Below are positions 8,955-15,300 of a stretch of DNA of 33,749 nt, in pieces. The notes under the pieces were generated by a model. The model was given only the letters and a program-made list of their open reading frames with translations, was not told where the DNA came from and did no database searches. Numbering within the stretch: position 1 is the first letter of the stretch; each line of letters starts with the position of its first letter. This DNA comes from an uncultured Kiritimatiellota bacterium (lineage in GTDB: Bacteria; Verrucomicrobiota; Kiritimatiellia; RFP12; UBA1067), in contig CAKTZA010000041.1 of assembly GCA_934635045.1 (NCBI GenBank), forward strand, positions 1 to 33,749. The letters run 5' to 3'. Made by a program: the position numbers and the translations under genes.

Positions 8955-9205
8955 CACTCCGAACACAGCCTTATGTGAATTAAACGGCTCCGCTCAAGTG
9001 CCGCACGAGCGACAAGGAACAGCAGCACCCCAACGAGAAGGATGATGCCACCTAAAACAAGCTCGACGCCCAATGCCATCAGAGACACGGGCTGCGACTT
9101 GGGAATGAACGCATCGACACAAATCAGAATGCCGAGAACTGCAACCGCAGACCCCAGTGGGATGCCGATTATCCCGAATGCCAATAAATAAATTTCTTTA
9201 ACCAT
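8909..9205 (-). CDS. Small two-span membrane protein
   Basis: A 98-residue protein with two hydrophobic segments (about 5-30, IYLLAFGIIGIPLGSAVAV, and about 48-70, ELVLGGIILLVGVLLFLVA) and a basic cytoplasmic tail. The ATG at 9205 sits inside the last codons of an RHS head stub, behind GGGGGTG. The protein ends inside the 55-bp direct repeat and its stop overlaps the T4 cassette start. It may be the immunity protein of a cassette whose toxin was lost, since only a stub precedes it. No family recognised. Confidence 0.65.
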   Translation of the reverse strand: MVKEIYLLAFGIIGIPLGSAVAVLGILICVDAFIPKSQPVSLMALGVELVLGGIILLVGVLLFLVARAALERSRLIHIRLCSECRMDARGRRVPVNKT

Positions 9206-9344
9206 CACACCCCCTGCCTGACATCGTTTTCTCACACGGAGACACGGAGTCTTGCCAAGCCCCCATCCTGCTCCGTGCCTCCGACTCTCCGCGTGAGAAG
9301 ATTTCCATCGCCGCGAGGCGGCCGTAGACGTCGTAATTCCTCAT
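9198..9344 (-). pseudogene. Truncated RHS head (48 codons)
   Basis: It starts MRNYDVYGRLAAMEIFSRG by overlap with the coiled-coil gene stop, runs through a family B palindrome and stops at a TAA that overlaps the start of the next gene. Colinear with the stub at 5992-6138 and with the head of the intact cassette at 10882. The RHS tail is absent. Confidence 0.7.
9231..9297. repeat. Dispersed palindromic repeat, family B
   Basis: Left arm CTCACACGGAGACACGGAG and right arm CTCCGTGCCTCCG then CTCTCCGCGTGAG, with the spacer word TTGCCAAGCC. Lies within the 48-codon stub. Confidence 0.8.
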
Positions 9345-9625
9345 AACTCGCCTCTCTTTGCGTCCCTGCCCATTTCCAGCCGCTGCTCAATGACGCGAAG
9401 CCGTTCGTCTAACACCCTGTTCTGACGTTGAAGGCTCCGAACAGACGCGCGAACGCGTTCTATCTCTGACCATTTTTCGATCTGCATGCAACAATACAGG
9501 TAAAAGAGAAGCAAGAGCAGAAGCGGAACAGGCAAGGCGGCGCACATCATTATCCGCCATGTCCGCCGACGCCGCACCTCGGCTTCAACATCAGTAATTC
9601 TCGCCATACTCATAGGTCTTTCCAT
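9341..9625 (-). CDS. Small membrane protein with C-terminal coiled coil (paralogue 2)
   Basis: A 94-residue protein: a basic N-terminus (VEAEVRRRRTWR), one membrane span (LPVPLLLLLLFYLYCCM) and the shared C-terminal coiled coil (VRSLQRQNRVLDERLRVIEQ), ending RDAKRGEL. About 80% identical by eye to paralogue 3 (10879-11181) from VEAEVRRR onward. It overlaps the end of the T3 lipoprotein gene by 35 bases if the ATG at 9625 is used; ATGs at 9613 and 9607 are alternatives. Its stop overlaps the next RHS head. Confidence 0.75.
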   Translation of the reverse strand: MERPMSMARITDVEAEVRRRRTWRIMMCAALPVPLLLLLLFYLYCCMQIEKWSEIERVRASVRSLQRQNRVLDERLRVIEQRLEMGRDAKRGEL

Positions 9626-9935
9626 TGATGTTCCACCGAATCGTCACATGATGATCGGAATAGTCTATCAGAATGTCATCTGCATCATCGCACACGTCTT
9701 CTCCCAATGACCTCAGAACGCCACATTGCCCACGGCCGACAGGCAGCAGCCTCCGCCCCCACCTATCCCTGTAAATCTCAAGTTCCCGAACGTTTCCAGA
9801 TGTGATTATCCGAAGAACATCCGCAGTCGTCCGCTCATATGCACTGTCAGCCGCAGATTCTCGACGGGAGCCGTCGATAGGCCCGCATCCGCAAACGAGC
9901 CACAACATGGCAAGTCTCAAAATTTGGAACCACAT
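9591..9935 (-). CDS. Lipoprotein, candidate immunity for RHS tip T3
   Basis: A ~114-residue protein starting MWFQILRLAMLWLVCGCGP, a short lipoprotein signal with a Cys at a plausible lipobox. The mature part is small, acidic and predicted alpha/beta (DDILIDYSDHHVTIRWN near the end). The ATG at 9935 overlaps the toxin stop (TGATG); a GTG one codon upstream is an alternative. Direct coupling to the T3 tip and anchoring to the envelope make it the likely immunity protein. No family recognised. Confidence 0.7.
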   Translation of the reverse strand: MWFQILRLAMLWLVCGCGPIDGSRRESAADSAYERTTADVLRIITSGNVRELEIYRDRWGRRLLPVGRGQCGVLRSLGEDVCDDADDILIDYSDHHVTIRWNINGKTYEYGENY

Positions 9936-10882
9936 CACAATGGATATACCCCTCCTTCGTTTCGCCCATTTAAATCATATGAACGACTCATTCGTTCTGC
10001 CATGTCCTTAAGGGCACTCAATTGTGCCTCCAGACGTTCCTTTTCTTTAGGACAGAAACACATGCCGAAATACGAACCATCAAGACCATTCAAGGTGTGT
10101 ATAAAAGCAAACAAGGCGTCATAACTGCGATAGTGATCCATTTCATGAGAATACGTCGCATTCCTTTCATCCGAATCTGACCTATCTGTTCCCCATTTGC
10201 GATCATAGCGACGATAACGTCTCTTCCACTTCTCATTTCCATCATTTAACATAACGATTTTACGATATGCAGAACCTGAAATACTCATGAATCCTGCACT
10301 TGAACACTCAATCTGAATACTAACCTGATGAACCGTCTTACCCCGAATTCCCCTTTTCATGGAAACAGTAATTTGTCCAGGGTCTTCTTGAATAGAAACT
10401 TGAAGTCCAACAATGTCCACTGCAACAATAGGGTTATTAAAACAAAACAAATATAATAAGAGTTCGTCAATAATATCAAAGCTCAACCACCGCCCCATCA
10501 TTGGATCGTAATGGCGGTAATTGTAGTAGTCCAGTCCCAGATCCACATCTTCATATTCGCTGGAGAAGCGCCAGGGGTTCGTCTCCGCGTAGTCGCCCTT
10601 CTGCGCAATGACCGCGCCGAACGCCGCGTAGTCATAATGGGCAACGACCTCGACAGTCGCGTTCGTGCCGGAGGCCGCCGCCACGGCCTCGCTCACGTTC
10701 TTGTTCCCGTCATGCGCGTAGAGGCGCGGAGAGGTCTTGGCCACGGATTGACACGGATTCTCACGGATTTCCGTTCGTGTCGATTCGTGAAGATTCGTGG
10801 CCAGCCCGCTCCGTGCCTCCGTGGCTTCGTGTGAGAAGATCTTCATCGTCGCGAGGCGGCCGCAGATGTCGTAATTCCTCAT
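9935..10882 (-). CDS. Displaced RHS cassette with HEMDH metallopeptidase-like tip T3
   Basis: A 315-residue orphan RHS tail. The head MRNYDICGRLATMKIFSHE is the same as inside the large RHS gene; then half of repeat B, all of repeat A in frame (HESTRTEIRENP), and the RHS core from RLYAHDGNKNVSE to MGRW. The tip starts near residue 150 after the junction DIVGL. It contains SHEMDHYRSYD near residue 239, an HExxH zinc-binding and catalytic motif, with candidate third-ligand glutamates in KEKERLEAQ downstream. The last ~170 residues are coded in AT-richer DNA than the core. I infer a secreted zinc-protease toxin. The family is not named with certainty, and HExxH alone is a short motif. Confidence 0.75.
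   Translation of the reverse strand: MRNYDICGRLATMKIFSHEATEARSGLATNLHESTRTEIRENPCQSVAKTSPRLYAHDGNKNVSEAVAAASGTNATVEVVAHYDYAAFGAVIAQKGDYAETNPWRFSSEYEDVDLGLDYYNYRHYDPMMGRWLSFDIIDELLLYLFCFNNPIVAVDIVGLQVSIQEDPGQITVSMKRGIRGKTVHQVSIQIECSSAGFMSISGSAYRKIVMLNDGNEKWKRRYRRYDRKWGTDRSDSDERNATYSHEMDHYRSYDALFAFIHTLNGLDGSYFGMCFCPKEKERLEAQLSALKDMAERMSRSYDLNGRNEGGVYPL
10487..10735 (-). repeat. RHS-core homology block (copy in T3 cassette)
   Basis: Nearly identical to 8490-8735, including the shared CACCGCCCCATCATTGGATC edge where tip sequence begins. Small differences (QKGDYAETNPW instead of QKGDCAEANPW, EYEDVDLG) show this copy has drifted. Confidence 0.85.
10741..10834. repeat. Family A palindrome fused to half of a family B repeat
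   Basis: 10741-10800 is a complete 60-base family A element. It is followed immediately by one arm of family B (10808-10834, CTCCGTGCCTCCGTGG then CTTCGTGTGAG). The composite suggests A recombined into, or replaced one arm of, B. It is wholly translated within the T3 cassette. Confidence 0.8.
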
Positions 10883-11181
10883 CGCACACCTCTCTTTGCA
10901 TCCCTGTCCATTTCCAGCCGCTGTTCAATGAGGCGAAGCCGTTCACCTATCACCTTGTTCTGGCGTTGAAGGCTTCGGACAGATGCGCGAACGCTCTCTA
11001 TCTCTGACCATTTTTCGATCTGCATGCAACAATACAGGTAAAAGAGAAGCAGGAGCAAAAGCGGAACAGGCATGGCGGCGCATATCATTACCCGCCATGT
11101 CAGCCGACGCCGCACTTCGGCTTCGACAGGCGAACACTTTCCCCACTTCAGGAATAATCTTTTAGTCCATTCCATTAGCAT
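10879..11181 (-). CDS. Small membrane protein with C-terminal coiled coil (paralogue 3); candidate T2 partner
   Basis: A 100-residue protein: MLMEWTKRLFLKWGKCSPVEA, a basic stretch, one membrane span (MPVPLLLLLLFYLYCCM), then the shared coiled coil VRSLQRQNKVIGERLRLIEQ. The start has AGGAG 8 bases upstream and lies 17 bases after the stop of the T2 cassette. Since no other gene intervenes, it is the positional candidate for T2 immunity, although paralogues next to other cassettes argue for a general module role. Its stop overlaps the T3 cassette start (CGATGA). Confidence 0.75.
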   Translation of the reverse strand: MLMEWTKRLFLKWGKCSPVEAEVRRRLTWRVMICAAMPVPLLLLLLFYLYCCMQIEKWSEIESVRASVRSLQRQNKVIGERLRLIEQRLEMDRDAKRGVR

Positions 11182-11198
11182 GACGATTCTCCTCTAAT

Positions 11199-11900
11199 TC
11201 AATGCTCGTATTGCGAACAAGAGCAATTATTCTGTTTCGCTTTATTCGCGCCTTCCATGATTTCTGCTGCAGCCTTGGCATTCAAAACAAGTCCTATCAT
11301 GCCATCCGCAGAAAACGCAGCTGCCACACTGGGGTTGAGATGAATTGACAAGATTGCCACGATCAGATCAATTACTCGCGCGACCGCAGCCGAAGCTGCA
11401 TAATCTGCTATATACTTCAATGCCATTTTATCTACTTCCACCAAGCAAGCTTTCTCAGCTGCCTCACCATTGCATGCGCATTCCCGTGGAGAAACAAATG
11501 GATAGTCAATCGGCGAACTTCCTGGAATATGCCCCAAAAAGTTGTTGATCATCGAAAGGATCGTCGACCAAAAAGGCATATAATCAGCTAAACTACAGCC
11601 TCCTACATCAACCAATAGGCATGGTGAATTCTTACAGAATCCATATAGATTTGCTCCGCCAGCCTCTTCCATCGGATCTCTCTGCGACCATCTTCCCGTC
11701 ACAGGCTCGTAGTGGCGGTAGTTGTAGTAGACCAGTCCAAGATCCGTGTCCTCGTACTCGCTGGAGAACCGCCAGGGGTTCGCCTCGGCGCAGTCGCCCT
11801 TCTGCGCAATGACCGCGCCGAACGCCGCGTAGTCGTAGTGGGCTTCGACAGGCGAATGCCCGTCTCGCCTAAACAATCTCTTGCTCCCTCCTTTTTTCAT
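11199..11900 (-). CDS. Displaced RHS cassette with hydrophobic tip T2
   Basis: A 233-residue orphan RHS tail with an unusual start: MKKGGSKRLFRRDGHSPVEA, resembling the N-terminus of the coiled-coil membrane protein downstream, fused directly to HYDYAAFGAVIAQKG of the RHS core. Junction motifs are RDPM and VDVGG. The tip (from about residue 85) is helical with long hydrophobic stretches (YAASAAVARVIDLIVAILSI, FSADGMIGLVLNAKAAAE) and Cys pairs (RECACN, NCSCSQ). It could be a membrane-active or pore-forming toxin, but that is inference from hydrophobicity only. The start has only a weak ribosome site. Confidence 0.7.
   Translation of the reverse strand: MKKGGSKRLFRRDGHSPVEAHYDYAAFGAVIAQKGDCAEANPWRFSSEYEDTDLGLVYYNYRHYEPVTGRWSQRDPMEEAGGANLYGFCKNSPCLLVDVGGCSLADYMPFWSTILSMINNFLGHIPGSSPIDYPFVSPRECACNGEAAEKACLVEVDKMALKYIADYAASAAVARVIDLIVAILSIHLNPSVAAAFSADGMIGLVLNAKAAAEIMEGANKAKQNNCSCSQYEH
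11692..11843 (-). repeat. RHS-core homology block, shortened copy (T2 cassette)
   Basis: This copy begins at HYDYAAF and lacks the YAHDGNKNVSE part present in the others. Its tip-proximal edge (CGACCATCTTCCCGTCACAGG) matches the large RHS gene more closely than it does T3 or T4. Confidence 0.8.
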
Positions 11901-11998
11901 TTCGACAAACGTGCCTTTTTATCGTCTTTCATTTCGGGTTCGTCATCTCTCTCGTGCATTCAGGAATCGGCATGTTTTCCTTCTGCGTTTCAGAAACC

Positions 11999-12349
11999 TT
12001 AAAGCCCCAAGTTCCTGACGAGCGCTCGCTTGCGCGTCACGAAGACTTTCCTGACGACCTCGACTACACTTTCTCCTTGTGCCACGACAAGCCTGTCTGG
12101 CGTCAGGCAAAGAACCTTCCAGCCGTTCGTCTCGTAGGCACGAGCCATGTCTCGCGTTTCTGCCGAGCCCTCGAATACGCACTCGACCTCTCCGAGATCG
12201 AGGTCATGCGTTCCGCGTTCATAGGCAAGCCCCAGACGGAACAAAGGCCCAAACTCGGGCTCTGTTTCCGCACGATCCCTGCCATACGGCACGACATCGC
12301 AACCGCACAGTGCAACAGCAATCAACCACAACGCAAAACAACTTTTCAT
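11999..12349 (-). CDS. Lipoprotein, candidate immunity for RHS tip T1
   Basis: A 116-residue protein with a lipoprotein signal, MKSCFALWLIAVALCGCD (lipobox near LCGC). The mature region contains GLAYERGTHDLDLGEVE and ends basic (VFVTRKRALVRNLGL). The ATG at 12349 lies only 4 bases after the stop of the large RHS gene; an ATG at 12367 overlapping the RHS end would add 6 residues ahead of the signal. Tight coupling to the T1 tip and envelope anchoring suggest immunity. About 98 bases without an evident gene follow before the T2 cassette. Confidence 0.7.
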   Translation of the reverse strand: MKSCFALWLIAVALCGCDVVPYGRDRAETEPEFGPLFRLGLAYERGTHDLDLGEVECVFEGSAETRDMARAYETNGWKVLCLTPDRLVVAQGESVVEVVRKVFVTRKRALVRNLGL

Positions 12350-12353
12350 GCTA

Positions 12354-15300
12354 TCAAAACCAATCATCCGCGTTTATTGACGGGGCCTGACAACGATACT
12401 GCTCACAACACTCTTTGCAACTTTTTGATGGCGGACATGAAATGCCCGAAAAGTTTGCATTCATGTCACCTATCGAGTCGATTAACTGTTCTGCCATGAT
12501 ACGTGCTATATCATCCGAGAATCCACCGCCCTCTTCGATGTATTTTTTCATCAAGTCAAAAGCCTCTCTAAGAAAAGCCGCTATCGTTGCAGTTGAAGCA
12601 CTTACACGAGCTGCCCTGCACATCCCCATGCAATGAAACCATTTGTCAGCATTTTTCGTATTTGCTTCTCGCATCTTCATATATGCATCAAGTAGCAACG
12701 CTATGGCGACAGCTTCCCCTCCTACAACATCTAACCTGCCTAACAAATCGCACGAATCCATTCGATTCCCAATAAACAAATAAAGGCCCGGTCCTCCATC
12801 CTCTCCTATCGAATCTCTCGCCATCCATCTTCCCGTCACGGGCTCGTAGTGCCTGTAGTTGTAGTAGACCAGTCCGAGGTCCGCGTCCTCGTACTCGCTG
12901 GAGAACCGCCAGGGGTTCGCCTCGGCGCAGTCGCCCTTCTGCGCGACGACCGCGCCGAACGCCGCGTAGTCGTAGTGGGCCAGAAGTTCCGCGTCCGAAT
13001 CTTCGCCGGAGGCCGCCGCCACGACTTCGCTCACGTTCTTGTTTCCGTCATGCGCGTAGAAGCGCGGCGGCGCATGCGCGTCGAACCACGCGAGCGGGCG
13101 CGTCGCGACGGGCTCCGTCGGGTCCCAGACGAAGGCCTGCCGCACGACCGCGTTGGAGACCGTTCGCTCGTTCGCGACCTGCAGGTAGCCGTCGTAGAAG
13201 AACCGCTGGCCGTCCTTCGTCCGCCGCCGGCCCATGTGGTCGTAGGACATCGTGACGGTCTTCCCGTCGCCTTCGCGCATCCACCTGACCGGGCGGTTCT
13301 CGCCGTTGTATTCGACGCGCCAGCGGCCCGTCCGCGTCGTGACGCGCGTCTGGTTGCCGTCCGCGTCGTACGCGAACGCCTCCGGCGACTGCGCGACGTA
13401 GACCTGTCCCGTCACGGACGAGACGAGGTCGTCGGCGTCGTTGCCGTCGGCATCCGCCTGCGCCAACGCCGCGTACGTCTCAAGGCGCGCGAAGCCGCCC
13501 GACGCGGAGTTGTCGAAGACGTCGCCGCCGAAGAAGTACGCGCCGAGGCGGTACGCCGGGCGCCCGTTCACCGTGACCGCCGCGTCCGGGTCGGCCTCGC
13601 CGCGAACCGCCGCGAAGCCCGGCGTCGTGCGCGAGACGTACTGGTTCAGGGCGTTGGCGACATACGTCGAGACCTGCGCCTCGCCCGTCTCGTCGTACGT
13701 CGCCGACGAGGTGCGGTTGCCGATCGGGTCGTAGGCGAAGTCCTCCGAGAAGCCCTGCACGGGCTGGCCACCCTTCGTGCGGCGCGCCCCCGTCACCTCG
13801 CCGCGCACGTTGTAGGCGTAGCGGTCGACCGCGCCGGAGAGGTCGCCAAACGCCGCGCCGCTTCGCGCGATCGCCACGCGGCGGCCCACCGCGTCATACG
13901 TGTAGTCGAACTGGGAGATCACGCCGGACGGCATCGCGTTCCGAACCTGGGCGAGCCGGTTCTCCGCGTCGTAGGCCCACGAGGCGACAAGCCCGTTCGG
14001 ATAGGCGAGCGACGCCTTGAGGGAGGTGCCGGCATGATACGTCCAGGCGAACTGTCCGAGCGACGGTGGGCTCGCACGGAGCCACGGAGTCACGGAGATC
14101 TGCCAAGCCGGAACCCCACTCCGTGCCTCTGATTCTCCGTGTGAGAATATCTCCATCGTCGCGAGGCGGCCGCAGTCGTCGTACGCGAGGGCCGTCCGGC
14201 GTTCGCCGTCGGCCGCGTAGCCCGCCGGGCGCCCGAGGGCGTCATAGAAGCGCGCAATCTCGAAGCCGTCCTGCCACTCGTTCGTGCAGCTGCCGTACAC
14301 GTCATAGGCGTAGAGGTTCGTGACGACGCCCACCGTCGTCGCGGCGGTCAGGTTGCCGACGCGGTCGTAGGTCATCGTGATCGCCGGCGTGCCGTCGGAG
14401 TAGACGGTGGACGTCAGGTTGCCCGCCTCGTCATAGGCGTAGTCCGTCACGATGCCGCGCGCCCATGTGCGCCGCACGAGCCGGCCGTCAGGCGTGTACG
14501 CATACGACGGGCCGCGCCCGTCCGCGTAGACCTTGTTCGTGACGAGGCCCGAAGCCTCGTCATAGAGCCAGCGGGTCGTGTCGCCCTGCGCCGTGTCGCG
14601 GTAGGTCGTCATCGAGACCCTGCCGCCATAGGCGTCGTAGGCGTAGTCGACGGGATACGCCGCGCCGCGCACGGAGACGACGCGCCCCTCCGCATCGTAG
14701 GCGGTCGTCACCGTGTTCGTGAGCGGATCGGTGACGGACGTCCGCCGTCCAAGCGCGTCATAGCCGTAGGCCGTCGCCGCCCCCAGCGCATCGACCGTCT
14801 TCGTGACGCGCCCCTGCGCGTCGTAGACGGTCTCGGTCCGGCCGCCGCGTCCGTCGACCTGCGCGACCTGTCGGCCAAGCGCGTCATACTCGTACGTCGC
14901 CGTCACGCCCGTCTCGGAGCGCGCGGAAACCACGAGGCCGCCGCGCGAGACCGTGACGGCGGCAAGCGACGAGCCGGGCGTCTCCGTCGTCCGCGTCACC
15001 GTGTGCGCCGCGCGGTCGAGGCGGGTACGCGCGACGGTCGCGTGTCCGCGCGCGTCGAGGGTCTGCGTCTCGGCGACGAGGACGCCGCCCGACCCGTCCG
15101 CCGAGCCAAGGCCGGTGAGGCGTGTGCGCGTCGCCGAGACGCGCGACAGTGCGGACGAGCCGTCGGCGCGCGCCTGCCAGGCCGAGGTCTCGCGCCACCA
15201 GTCACCGTCCACCAGGACGTACCGCACGTCGTTCGAGGCGATGCCGTCGGGACCGTTCCAGTCGAGCTGGCCGTTTCGGTCACGGTCTTCGACGGTCAGC

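Noticed and set aside
11901..11998. Two tiny overlapping frames (14 and 11 codons) upstream of the T2 cassette
   Set aside because: Each starts with ATG and they overlap by ATGA, but they are too short and featureless to support as genes.
4822..14145. The palindromic repeats as a CRISPR array
   Set aside because: Units are 8-10 bp without unique spacers of constant length, copies are dispersed, and no cas gene is present.
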